A DNA stretch of 64,000 nt from Oceanospirillaceae bacterium (GTDB lineage Bacteria > Pseudomonadota > Gammaproteobacteria > Pseudomonadales > Balneatricaceae), in NCBI GenBank assembly GCA_029938085.1, contig JAPYOS010000005.1, forward strand, positions 62,001-126,000. Direction: 5' to 3'. Of the stretch, positions 1 to 9,164 are shown in pieces. A program made the translations under genes and the position numbers. Below the pieces are notes generated by a model. That model searched no databases, was not told where the DNA came from, and saw only the letters and a list, made by a program, of their open reading frames with translations. Each line of letters begins with the position of its first letter. Within the stretch, counting starts at the first letter, position 1.

Positions 1-512
1 GCGCTAGTGAGCTCAATGTCCTGTTCTCCCAACCACACCTCACGCATGGCGTTGTCTATGACTAATTCGCCAAAACTGTGTCTCGCGTTGTCGGTGTTAC
101 GCAATGCGTCCGACGCTGCCGCATCGTTTGAAGTTTTATTCACGCGGCGCAGCATGGCGCTAATTCGAGCCAACAAGAGCCTAGGTTGCACGGGCTTACA
201 GATGTAATCATCTGCACCCACTTCTAAACCAACCACTTGATCTAGCTCATCGGTGCGGGCAGTGAGCATAATAATGGGGCCAGAGTATTCGGGCCGCACC
301 AGGCGACAAATGCCTAACCCATCTTCTCCTGGTAACATCAAGTCGAGGATAACCAAGTCGGGTTGCTCGGCCTTAATACGTCCAACTGCCACTGTGCCAT
401 TGTGTTCCACGCTTACCGTTAGGCCATTGCTGACCAAATACTCTCGGGTAAGCTCTGCTAAGCGTTCGTCATCTTCAACGATCAATACATGTGTAGTTTG
501 ATTAAAATCCAC
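1..512 (-). CDS. OmpR-family response regulator, RstA-like (3' end outside window)
   Basis: Reading the minus strand from a GTG at 512 gives an open frame that starts VDFNQTTHVLIVEDDERL and runs off the window edge. The receiver domain is clear: the acidic pair EDD near the N-terminus, the phospho-acceptor region VILDLMLPGEDG, the T of MLTART and the K of YICKP. A linker follows and then the start of a winged-helix DNA-binding domain (FGELVIDNAMREVWL). AAAGGA lies 7 bases before the GTG. The wording of the receiver (SGPI, LEVGADDYI) resembles RstA, the partner of sensor RstB, but the specific regulon is unknown. The plus-strand ORFs at 7-501 are shadows of this gene, so the track misses it. 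Confidence 0.88.
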   Translation of the reverse strand, partial: MDFNQTTHVLIVEDDERLAELTREYLVSNGLTVSVEHNGTVAVGRIKAEQPDLVILDLMLPGEDGLGICRLVRPEYSGPIIMLTARTDELDQVVGLEVGADDYICKPVQPRLLLARISAMLRRVNKTSNDAAASDALRNTDNARHSFGELVIDNAMREVWLGEQDIELTS

Positions 513-639
513 TCGTGAGTCCTTTACTAGCAGCTAAAAAATGCCATTTATCTAAGGGCCAACCGCCAGGGCCAACCGCCCCAACCAACTTACAATCAGA
601 CAGGTTAATTTACCTAATGGTTACATACTATAGTCATTT

Positions 640-679
640 GTAAACAAAAGTAAACAAAAGTAAACAAATGTTAACGTAA
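640..679. promoter_or_regulatory. 10-bp direct repeats, possible response-regulator binding site
   Basis: Three head-to-tail copies of GTAAACAAAA (the third ends in T) start at 640, 650 and 660, and a weaker fourth unit GTTAACGTAA follows. The 10-bp period places each unit on the same helix face, which is how OmpR/PhoB-family dimers bind direct repeats. The site lies in the 319-bp divergent gap between the response regulator and the DAHP synthase gene, so autoregulation or control of either gene is plausible. The rest of the gap holds the aroG-side promoter and a small hairpin. Binding is inferred. Confidence 0.45.
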
Positions 680-740
680 TTACTTATTGCCTATAAATTA
701 TTACGTAACAGGAAAAACCGCAGCGATACCTCCTAGCGCA

Positions 741-769
741 TTGAACCCGATGCACATGCGTGATATAAA
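741..769 (+). promoter_or_regulatory. Sigma-70-type promoter for the DAHP synthase gene
   Basis: TTGAAC at 741-746 and TATAAA at 764-769 are separated by 17 bp, which fits a housekeeping promoter about 60 bp before the start codon at 832. A short hairpin (GGCCTT, loop ATTA, AAGGCC) lies between the promoter and the gene, but I see no T-run or leader peptide that would make it an attenuator. Confidence 0.5.
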
Positions 770-831
770 TTAGCTCTTATCTTGGCCTTATTAAAGGCCC
801 CACCTAACCCTCTCTTTTACTGGCCCTTTTA

Positions 832-2187
832 ATGAAACCTTGGTCTCCCAGCAGCTGGCGCGAATTCCCGATATTACAACAACCTAATTACACAGATACA
901 CAAGCAGTAGCACGGGTTGAGCAGCAACTCGGTGGCGTGCCACCTTTGGTTTTTGCCGGTGAAGCAAGAGCCCTAAAACAACAGTTAGCCCAAGTGACTA
1001 ATGGCCAAGCCTTTCTATTACAAGGCGGTGACTGCGCCGAGAGCTTTGCAGAATTTAATGCCACCAATATCCGCGATACGTTTAAAGTCATGTTACAAAT
1101 GGCGGTAGTCCTCACCTTTGCTGGCAGTTGCCCAGTGGTTAAAGTGGGCCGTATGGCGGGCCAATTTGCTAAACCTCGCTCGGCAGACACCGAAACCTTT
1201 GATGGTATTGAGTTGCCTAGCTACCGTGGTGACATTGTTAACAGTACCGATTTTACCAGTGCTGCCCGGGTACCGGATCCTGAGCGTTTAATGCAAGCGT
1301 ACAATCAGTCCGCAGCCACACTCAATTTATTACGCGCCTTTGCTCAAGGTGGTTTTGCCGACCTTAATAAAGTGCATCAGTGGAACCAAGACTTTGTACG
1401 CTCTAGCCCTTTGGGCACACGTTATGAAGACTTGGCCGACCAAATAGATCGCTCGTTGAGCTTTATGAGTGCCTGTGGTCTAAATGCAGAAAATGCGCCC
1501 CAGCTACACAAAACTAGTCTATATACGTCTCACGAAGCCCTGCTCCTTAACTACGAGCAAGCGCTAACGCGTCAAGACAGCCTCACCAATGACTGGTACG
1601 ATTGTTCTGCACATATGTTGTGGATTGGTGACCGTACCCGGCAGGTGGATGGTGCTCACGTTGAATTTTTGCGTGGTGTAAAGAACCCACTCGGGTTTAA
1701 AGCAGGGCCTACCATGAAGGCTGACGACATGTTGCGCCTGATAGATATACTTAACCCTGATAATGAAGCCGGCCGTATTAACATCATTGCCCGCATGGGT
1801 GCCGACAATGTTGAGCAGCACTTGCCCGAGCTCATTAGGGCGGTAGAAAAAGAGGGTCGTAACGTGCTGTGGAGCAGTGACCCTATGCACGGCAACACCA
1901 TTAAGACCCATACCGGTTACAAAACCCGCCAGGTAAAGGATGTGTTACGCGAAGTGAAGAGTTTCTTTGACGTACACGCTGCCGAAGGCACCTATGCCGG
2001 CGGAGTACATTTTGAAATGACCGGCCAGAACGTCACAGAGTGTATGGGCGGTGCCCATGATATTACTGCCGAAGGTCTTGCCGACCGTTACCATACCGCC
2101 TGCGATCCACGCTTGAATGCAGACCAAGCTTTAGAGTTGGCATTTTTGATTGCCGACACCTTGAAACAGGCACGCGTTAATCGTTAA
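832..2187 (+). CDS. Class II 3-deoxy-7-phosphoheptulonate synthase
   Basis: This 451-residue protein condenses phosphoenolpyruvate and erythrose 4-phosphate, the first step of the shikimate pathway to aromatic amino acids. It belongs to the class II (plant-type, AroA-II) family and not to the AroF/G/H class of E. coli. Family motifs are visible: [11 protein letters not shown] near residue 65 with the metal-binding cysteine, [14 protein letters not shown] near 105, [11 protein letters not shown] near 348 and [14 protein letters not shown] near 405. Length is as expected for the bacterial members. It stands alone, convergent with yfaE 16 bp downstream. Many bacteria carry several DAHP synthases, so whether this is the main one or serves a secondary pathway cannot be told from the window. 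Confidence 0.95.
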   Translation: MKPWSPSSWREFPILQQPNYTDTQAVARVEQQLGGVPPLVFAGEARALKQQLAQVTNGQAFLLQGGDCAESFAEFNATNIRDTFKVMLQMAVVLTFAGSCPVVKVGRMAGQFAKPRSADTETFDGIELPSYRGDIVNSTDFTSAARVPDPERLMQAYNQSAATLNLLRAFAQGGFADLNKVHQWNQDFVRSSPLGTRYEDLADQIDRSLSFMSACGLNAENAPQLHKTSLYTSHEALLLNYEQALTRQDSLTNDWYDCSAHMLWIGDRTRQVDGAHVEFLRGVKNPLGFKAGPTMKADDMLRLIDILNPDNEAGRINIIARMGADNVEQHLPELIRAVEKEGRNVLWSSDPMHGNTIKTHTGYKTRQVKDVLREVKSFFDVHAAEGTYAGGVHFEMTGQNVTECMGGAHDITAEGLADRYHTACDPRLNADQALELAFLIADTLKQARVNR

Positions 2188-2203
2188 AGCCAGCATTGTG
2201 TAG

Positions 2204-2455
2204 TTAGATGGCCAAACTTATTGAGCCATCTGGCACACAGCAACACACCAATATTTCGCCCTCATCAAGCGGCACCAAACTATCCTGAACCCAGCTTACT
2301 TTGCCTTTAGTAAGCTGCACCTTACAGCGGCCACAATAACCCCCACGACAATTATAGGTAATGGGAATTTGATGCTCTTCCATACTGTCGAGCAAGGAAA
2401 ACTCGTCACCATAAGCAAAGCTTTGTGCTTCGTTAATTGTGACCGTGGCGTTCAT
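2204..2455 (-). CDS. yfaE: YfaE-type 2Fe-2S ferredoxin, RNR cofactor maintenance
   Basis: This 83-residue plant-type [2Fe-2S] ferredoxin has cluster ligands C36, C41 and C44 in CRGGYCGRC and the fourth in the CCC at 71-73. In E. coli YfaE supplies electrons to regenerate the diferric-tyrosyl radical of NrdB. The position supports the same job: the start codon overlaps the nrdB stop by one base (TAATG), so it is the third gene of the nrdA-nrdB-yfaE operon. The length matches the family. Confidence 0.93.
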   Translation of the reverse strand: MNATVTINEAQSFAYGDEFSLLDSMEEHQIPITYNCRGGYCGRCKVQLTKGKVSWVQDSLVPLDEGEILVCCCVPDGSISLAI

Positions 2456-3585
2456 TACAGATCAAAATCATCAAAGTCGGCGTCATCCATGTCGCTATCA
2501 ATAGCGCCTACGAGGTAGGAACTGATCTCTGCTTCCTGTGGTGCAACCTGCACGTTATCACTCACCAACCAGGCGTTCATCCATGGCAGTGGGTTGGTAC
2601 GGGTTGCAAACAGCTCATCCAGCCCTAGAGCGCGCATACGCACGTTGGTGATGTAATCTACGTAGTCACTCAAAATCTCTGCATTAAGGCCGATCATGGA
2701 GCCGTCTTTAAACAGGTATTTAGCCCACTCCCGTTCTTGCTCTGCAGCTTCACGGAATATTTCTATCACCTCAGCTTGGCAGTCGGCTGCAATCGCCACC
2801 ATTTCAGGATCATCCTGACCGTTGGCCATAAGATTGAGCATGTGCTGGGTGCCGGCAAGGTGCAAGGCTTCGTCGCGGGCAATGAGCTTAATCACTTTAG
2901 CGTTGCCTTCCATAATGGCGCGTTCGGCAAAGGCAAAGCTACACGCAAAACTAACGTAAAAACGCACCGCTTCTAACACGTTAACAGAAGCAATGGTGAG
3001 GTAAAGTTGGCGCTTTAGTGCGGTCATACTCACCACCACCTCTACACCATTAAGCTGGTGTGTACCTTCACCAAACAGGCTGTACTGGCTGCACATTTCG
3101 ATCAAGGCATCATAATAACGCGTCACCGTTTCGGCACGTTTAACTATCTCTGGGTTATCAACGATGTCGTCAAATAGCACACTTGGATCAGCTACCACGT
3201 TGCGAATAATGTGGGTATAGCTACGACTATGTACGGTTTCGCTAAAGGACCAAGTCTCTAACCAAGTTTCCAATTCGGGTAACGACACCACGGGCAAAAA
3301 GGCCACGTTAGGCGAGCGACCTTGCACACTGTCGAGTAAGGTTTGGTATTTGAGGTTACTCAAAAAGATGTGCCGTTCGTGATCGGCCATCGCCATGAAG
3401 TCCTTTCTATCGGTAGAAAGGTCTACTTCTTCGGGGCGCCAAAAGAACGACAGTTGTTTTTCAATGAGCTTTTCGAAGATAGCATGCTTTTGCTGGTCGT
3501 AGCGCGCAACGTTAACGTTTTGGCCAAAGAACATGGGCTCTTTGAGGGCGTCGTTTTTTACCTTGTTGAAGGTGGAATAAGCCAT
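2455..3585 (-). CDS. nrdB: Ribonucleoside-diphosphate reductase class Ia, beta subunit
   Basis: The 376-residue small subunit holds the diiron-tyrosyl radical used by NrdA to reduce ribonucleotides to deoxyribonucleotides. The radical tyrosine is in SRSYTHII at about residue 123. Iron ligands are visible in the helices containing [34 protein letters not shown] and [13 protein letters not shown]. The C-terminal tail, which docks on NrdA, is rich in aspartate ([14 protein letters not shown]). It lies 54 bp after nrdA on the same strand and is coupled to yfaE by a one-base overlap. Confidence 0.97.
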   Translation of the reverse strand: MAYSTFNKVKNDALKEPMFFGQNVNVARYDQQKHAIFEKLIEKQLSFFWRPEEVDLSTDRKDFMAMADHERHIFLSNLKYQTLLDSVQGRSPNVAFLPVVSLPELETWLETWSFSETVHSRSYTHIIRNVVADPSVLFDDIVDNPEIVKRAETVTRYYDALIEMCSQYSLFGEGTHQLNGVEVVVSMTALKRQLYLTIASVNVLEAVRFYVSFACSFAFAERAIMEGNAKVIKLIARDEALHLAGTQHMLNLMANGQDDPEMVAIAADCQAEVIEIFREAAEQEREWAKYLFKDGSMIGLNAEILSDYVDYITNVRMRALGLDELFATRTNPLPWMNAWLVSDNVQVAPQEAEISSYLVGAIDSDMDDADFDDFDL

Positions 3586-3639
3586 GCTATTCTCGTGTCT
3601 AAATTGGGTTAATGCGTATGCTTTAAATTAAGTCGCTGA

Positions 3640-5922
3640 TTACAGCTTGCAGGCGCCGCCATCACAACCATCATCTTGCTCATCACTCGCACCGTCGCGG
3701 GTGTTGTGGTAATAGAGAGTTTTAACGCCGTATTTATACGCGGTTAGCAGGTCTTTTAATAACAGTTTCATCGGCACTTTGTCTTTTTCAAAACGTGCTG
3801 GGTCATAATTAGTATTAGCGGATATCGCCTGATCAACAAACTTTTGCATAACCCCAACAAGCTGTAAGTAACCTTCGTTGTTAGGAATACTCCAAAGCAA
3901 TTCATAGGCATCACGTAGGCGTTTAAACTCGGGCACCACTTGCTTTAAGATACCGTCTTTACTGGCTTTAACACTGACGTAACCCCGTGGCGGTTCAATG
4001 CCATTGGTGCTGTTGGTGATTTGACTGGATGTCTCGCAAGGCATCAGTGCTGTTAACGTACTGTTCCGCAGACCGTGGGCCTTAATTTGTTGACGCAAGG
4101 CGTCCCAATCTAGCAACAAAGCTTGGTCGCAGAATTTATCCACGTCCTTTTTATAGGTGTCGATGGGCATAATGCCTTGGGCATAGAAGGTGTCGCCAAA
4201 AGCAGGGCAAGCACCCTGCTCTGCAGCCAAACGGCTAGACGCTTGGAGCAAATAATACTGCACCGCTTCAAAGGTGCGGTGGGTTAAGGCATTACCTGAA
4301 CCGTCTGAATAGCGAGCTCCATTTTTAGCCAAATAGTAAGCGAAGTTAGTTACGCCTACACCTAAGGTACGGCGCTTCATACTGGCCTCATAGGCCGCTG
4401 GCACTGGGTACTCTTGGTAATCTAGCAAGCTGTCTAGGGCCCGAACAATCAGGTCAGACAGATTTTCCAGCTCGTCTAAGCTGTCTAAGGCGCCCAAGTT
4501 AAAGGCCGACAAAGTACACAAGGCAATCTCGCCACTAGCATCATCGATGCTATTAAGTGGTGCGGTTGGCAAGGCAATTTCTAAACACAAATTACTCTGG
4601 CGGATGGGTGCTTTTTTAGGGTCAAAGGCGCTACGGGTATTACAATGGTCCACGTTTTGCAGATAAATACGCCCCGTCTGTGCCCGTTCTTGTGCAAACT
4701 TACCAAACAAATCCACCGCTTTAACAGTGCGCTTTCGAATGCTGTCATCGGCTTCGTAAATAACGTACAAACGCTCAAACTCATCTTGATCGGCAAAGAA
4801 GGCATCATAAAGACCGGGCACGTCAGACGGGCTAAACAAGGTGATGTTGCCAGCCTTAATCAAGCGGGTGTACATCAAACGGTTAAACTGCACACCATAG
4901 TCCATGTGTCGTGCGCGGTTTTCTTCTACCCCACGGTTGTTCTTCAACACCAACAACGACTCTACTTCTAAATGCCAAATGGGGTAGAACAAGGTGGCTG
5001 CGCCGCCGCGCACACCACCTTGAGAACAGCTTTTAACGGCCGTTTGGAAGTGTTTAATAAACGGAATCATGCCCGTATGGAAGGCTTCGCCACCACGGAT
5101 GGGGCTGCCTAATGCGCGTAAGCGGCCGGCGTTAATACCAATACCCGCGCGCTGACTAACGTACTTAATAATGGCCGACGAGGTGGCGTTGATCGAGTCT
5201 AACGAATCACCACACTCGATTAATACACAGGAGCTAAACTGACGTGTAGGTGTGCGCACACCGGCCATAATAGGTGTGGGTAGCGACAATTTGAACAAAG
5301 AAACGGCGTCGTAAAAACGTTTTACGTAATCCAAGCGTGTATCTTTTGCATAGTTGGAGAACAAACAAGCGCCCACCAACATGTATAAAATCTGTGGGCT
5401 TTCGTGAATTTGGCCAGTCACGCGGTTTTGCACCAAATACTTGCCTTCCATCTGTTTAACAGCAGCATAACTAAAACTCATGTCGCGCTGATGGTCAATG
5501 TACTGGTTAAGCTGTTCAAACTCAGCGTCGCTATAGTCTCGTATGAGATCACTGTCGTAGCGCTCTAGGGCCACCATCTGCTTGACGTGTTGACCCAAGT
5601 GAGGGGGTTCGAAGCAACCAAATGCACGCTTGCGCAGGTGGAATATCGCTAAGTGAGCCGCCAGATACTGGTAGTCTGGGGTGTCTTCAGAGATCAAATC
5701 TGCTGCTGACTTGATAATAGTTTCATGAATATCAGCCGTACGAATACCGTCAAAAAACTGGATCGAGGATTTTATTTCTACCTGAGAAACCGACACATTA
5801 TCTAAGCCTTCTGCAGCCCAGTCGATAACCCGGTGGATTTTTTCTAGATCGATTTTTTCTTGTCGGCCGTTACGCTTAGTAACCATCAAATCTTGCATGG
5901 ATTTGTTCATCCTATTGTTCAT
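3640..5922 (-). CDS. nrdA: Ribonucleoside-diphosphate reductase class Ia, alpha subunit
   Basis: The 760-residue catalytic subunit carries an N-terminal ATP-cone (VTKRNGRQEKI...) for dATP control, then the ten-stranded barrel with active-site cysteines in SSCVLIECGDS, NLCLEIALPT and GEIALCTLSAFNLG, and the C-terminal redox pair in DDGCDGGACKL. Length is close to the 761 residues of E. coli NrdA. Four in-frame ATGs lie near the 5' end (residues 1, 5, 9 and 13). Comparison with the E. coli start (MNQNLLVTKRDG) suggests that residue 5 or 9 could be the true start; AGGA lies 11 bases before the ATG of residue 9. The gene heads nrdA-nrdB-yfaE, and NrdR boxes lie upstream. Confidence 0.96.
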   Translation of the reverse strand: MNNRMNKSMQDLMVTKRNGRQEKIDLEKIHRVIDWAAEGLDNVSVSQVEIKSSIQFFDGIRTADIHETIIKSAADLISEDTPDYQYLAAHLAIFHLRKRAFGCFEPPHLGQHVKQMVALERYDSDLIRDYSDAEFEQLNQYIDHQRDMSFSYAAVKQMEGKYLVQNRVTGQIHESPQILYMLVGACLFSNYAKDTRLDYVKRFYDAVSLFKLSLPTPIMAGVRTPTRQFSSCVLIECGDSLDSINATSSAIIKYVSQRAGIGINAGRLRALGSPIRGGEAFHTGMIPFIKHFQTAVKSCSQGGVRGGAATLFYPIWHLEVESLLVLKNNRGVEENRARHMDYGVQFNRLMYTRLIKAGNITLFSPSDVPGLYDAFFADQDEFERLYVIYEADDSIRKRTVKAVDLFGKFAQERAQTGRIYLQNVDHCNTRSAFDPKKAPIRQSNLCLEIALPTAPLNSIDDASGEIALCTLSAFNLGALDSLDELENLSDLIVRALDSLLDYQEYPVPAAYEASMKRRTLGVGVTNFAYYLAKNGARYSDGSGNALTHRTFEAVQYYLLQASSRLAAEQGACPAFGDTFYAQGIMPIDTYKKDVDKFCDQALLLDWDALRQQIKAHGLRNSTLTALMPCETSSQITNSTNGIEPPRGYVSVKASKDGILKQVVPEFKRLRDAYELLWSIPNNEGYLQLVGVMQKFVDQAISANTNYDPARFEKDKVPMKLLLKDLLTAYKYGVKTLYYHNTRDGASDEQDDGCDGGACKL

Positions 5923-6025
5923 TTATCTCACATCACCATTGGGTTTTGACTTTACACACAACGGTTTTTGGTATATTGCAGGGCCTAATTAGCCCAAATA
6001 AAAATAGGGACCACAAACCTCAAAA

Positions 6026-6073
6026 TCACTATATATTGTGCCTAACTGCAAAATACGACACCAAATATAGACA
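6026..6073 (-). promoter_or_regulatory. Tandem NrdR boxes upstream of nrdA
   Basis: Box 1 (6026-6041) contains CACTATATATTGTG, which fits the core of the NrdR consensus acaCwAtATaTwGtgt at all 14 positions. Box 2 (6058-6073), ACACCAAATATAGACA, keeps the CxAxATATAG centre. The boxes are 32 bp apart start to start, about three helical turns, which is the usual arrangement for this zinc/ATP-cone repressor of ribonucleotide reductase genes. They lie 104-151 bp before the nrdA start codon inside the 368-bp divergent gap (5923-6290). I see no gene in the remainder of that gap. Confidence 0.8.
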
Positions 6074-6260
6074 TCAGCACTACAAAAAGCAAGCCATTTA
6101 CAGGCCAAATTGATGCTGCTTGGGCATTGACAATGCGTCAGCCCACAGCTGCTGCGGCATTGCCGAAAATTATCAATTGTAGTCTTTTTGTAACTCACAT
6201 TTTGACACCGAGGTTATTAACAATGGGATTGAATTTCACAGGCTGTTACAATGGTTTTAA

Positions 6261-7136
<876 letters not shown>

Positions 7137-7143
7137 GGCTTTA

Positions 7144-7743
7144 TTATTGGCTACCTTTTAACACAAAATCCACCGCAGTAAGCGTGTCTTCATGTTGGTG
7201 GTGCCAGGCTTCGGTGCGTTGCCAATGTGGCACCCAATCGGCACAAGGTTGTGGCCTATCTAACAGTCGCTGCGTGCGCAGCTTTAGCGGCGCATCAACA
7301 AATACCGATATATCTACTAAATCCCGCACTGCGCGGCTAAACGCATAGACACCATCGATAATCATCACGCCTTGAGGCTGCAACACAGTGCTGGCCTCAT
7401 CAGCGCCATCTAACCAGTGATGAGGTTGATAGCTAACACTTGCACCTTGTAGCAACGGTTGTAACAAGGTTTGCCGATAGGTGGCCAAATCAAAATAAGC
7501 ACTTTGTGCTGCCGCGCCATTGAGCTGAGCATGCTGTGATTGAGACAAAGGTTGATAAAAATCATCAAGCTTGAGCAGTTGGGCAGGCGCCCATAGCTGC
7601 ACCTGCAGCGCTAAGGTTTGGCATAAGGTGGTTTTGCCGGCACCACCACAACCGTCTACGGCAATCACCAATAACTGGCCATCGCGATAACGCCTGCGGG
7701 CTAATTCTGCAATACGTTGAATTTGTTCAAACCACATTTCCAC
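7144..7743 (-). CDS. Uridine kinase-like P-loop protein
   Basis: This 199-residue protein has a Walker A motif GCGGAGKTT at about residues 31-39 and the layout of the uridine kinase/phosphoribulokinase superfamily: KLDDFYQPL after the first strand, then a hydrophobic GVMIIDGVYAFSR segment and VDISVFVDAPLKLRTQRLLDR, where the arginines would bind phosphate. That family phosphorylates small hydroxylated substrates. The substrate here is not evident, and it is too divergent to call Udk. It is a single gene between convergent kdsA and divergent yaaA. Confidence 0.75.
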   Translation of the reverse strand: MEMWFEQIQRIAELARRRYRDGQLLVIAVDGCGGAGKTTLCQTLALQVQLWAPAQLLKLDDFYQPLSQSQHAQLNGAAAQSAYFDLATYRQTLLQPLLQGASVSYQPHHWLDGADEASTVLQPQGVMIIDGVYAFSRAVRDLVDISVFVDAPLKLRTQRLLDRPQPCADWVPHWQRTEAWHHQHEDTLTAVDFVLKGSQ

Positions 7744-7956
7744 TCCTAGAAAACTATTGGCAGGATGCTAGCATTCTAGAAGCACAGAGACTAATACAGA
7801 TACCCGATATACACAAGCACAAGCACAACAACAGCAACTACTAATTTATCTATAACACCTGTGCCTTTCGCCTTTTCTTGTTTTGCTTGTATTTAGCCCT
7901 GAGTTTACCTAGTATCAACAGGCTTATATTTCACTCCAGACACACCGAATTCACCT

Positions 7957-8736
7957 ATGCTGATTGTCCTCTCTCCTGCCAAAACATTAGATTTTGAAAC
8001 GCCTGTCACCACTCAGTTGGCCAGCCACAGTGATTACTTAACAGAATCCCAAGGACTGATTGACCTACTTGCGCCCATGGCAAGCCACGAAATAGCCCAG
8101 CTTATGGGCCTTAGCGACAAACTATCAGCACTCAATACCGCTCGTTTTGGCAGTTGGCAAACACCTTTCACCCCCAACAACGCTAAACCTGCAGTGATGG
8201 CATTTAAAGGCGACGTCTATACAGGGTTAGAAGCCGACACCCTGACATACGAACAGCTGCAGTTTAGCCAACAGCACCTACGCATACTGTCTGGTCTATA
8301 TGGCTTATTACGGCCTATGGATTTGATTCAGGCGTACCGCCTAGAAATGGGCACTAAGCTGCCCAACCCTGCGGGTAAAGACTTATACGCCTATTGGGGC
8401 AACAAACTTACTGATGGACTCAACCAGCTGCTAGCACAACAAACTAACCCCGTACTGGTCAACCTAGCGTCAAACGAATACTTTAAAGCGGTGAAAGCCA
8501 AACAACTCAGCGGCAAACTCATTACCCCGGTGTTTAAAGATTACAAAAATGGCAACTACAAAATCATTAGTTTTTTTGCTAAAAAAGCCCGTGGAATGAT
8601 GACCAAATACATCATTGAAAATCAAATTACAGAGGTGGAGCGCATAAAAGACTTTGCCACAGCGGGCTACTATTACAGCGAACAACAAAGCGATGAAAAA
8701 CAGTGGGTATTTTTAAGAGATCAGCCCGCTATCTAA
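7957..8736 (+). CDS. yaaA: Peroxide stress protein YaaA (DUF328)
   Basis: The 259-residue sequence opens with the family signature MLIVLSPAKTLDFETP and contains LRILSGLYGLLRPMD, LVNLASNEYFKAV and KDYKNGNYKIISFFAKKARG, which are typical of YaaA. In E. coli the protein limits free iron and damage during hydrogen peroxide stress and is in the OxyR regulon; it can bind DNA. I see no clear OxyR site in the 213-bp gap upstream (7744-7956), which appears to hold no gene. The 3' end overlaps the convergent yqaA-type gene by four bases. No strong ribosome binding site precedes the ATG. Confidence 0.92.
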   Translation: MLIVLSPAKTLDFETPVTTQLASHSDYLTESQGLIDLLAPMASHEIAQLMGLSDKLSALNTARFGSWQTPFTPNNAKPAVMAFKGDVYTGLEADTLTYEQLQFSQQHLRILSGLYGLLRPMDLIQAYRLEMGTKLPNPAGKDLYAYWGNKLTDGLNQLLAQQTNPVLVNLASNEYFKAVKAKQLSGKLITPVFKDYKNGNYKIISFFAKKARGMMTKYIIENQITEVERIKDFATAGYYYSEQQSDEKQWVFLRDQPAI

Positions 8737-9161
8737 GCCACTAAGCACCATAACACACCATAGCGGGCAGATTTTCCCAGCAGAATGAGCCCTAAGCTAC
8801 GCACCTTGGACCAACCCAAGTAACCCGCCGCCAAACAAAAACCATCGCCAATCAACGGTACCCAGCTTAACAACAACAGCCAGGGGCCATGGCGATGTAA
8901 CTGATCAACGGCCTTGGTCGATAATGAAAAAAAACGTAACCAAGGCCATTTAGGCACATCTTTAACATGCCAACGCGCTAGTAAGCCACCCATTGCAAAG
9001 GTGATCAAAGCGCCGAGCGTATTGCCGGCACTGGCAATCATCCATAACCACACGCCTTGTTCTGGCTCAGCTACCAACAAACCCACAAATAGAATTTCCG
9101 AGCCCCCCGGCAACAAGGTTGCTGCTAGAGCACTGTATAAAAACAATCCCAACCAGGTCAT
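8733..9161 (-). CDS. yqaA: YqaA-family membrane protein (DedA/VTT superfamily)
   Basis: The 142-residue integral membrane protein has about four hydrophobic segments. The motif LPGGSEILFVGLL near residue 17 and the glycine-rich AGNTLGALITFAMGG near 45 match YqaA, a short relative of DedA proteins, which have been linked to lipid flipping and membrane homeostasis. The function of YqaA itself is not established. The start codon lies just after the sbcB stop (3 bp), so it is probably cotranscribed with sbcB, and its stop overlaps yaaA on the other strand. Confidence 0.85.
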   Translation of the reverse strand: MTWLGLFLYSALAATLLPGGSEILFVGLLVAEPEQGVWLWMIASAGNTLGALITFAMGGLLARWHVKDVPKWPWLRFFSLSTKAVDQLHRHGPWLLLLSWVPLIGDGFCLAAGYLGWSKVRSLGLILLGKSARYGVLWCLVA

Positions 9162-9164
9162 ATT

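Noticed and set aside
7-501. Two plus-strand ORFs at the left edge
   Set aside because: They are shadows of the minus-strand response regulator, which reads as a complete receiver domain.
5989-6198. 69-residue minus-strand ORF upstream of nrdA
   Set aside because: It covers the NrdR boxes and promoter region, has no ribosome binding site I can see and no family resemblance.
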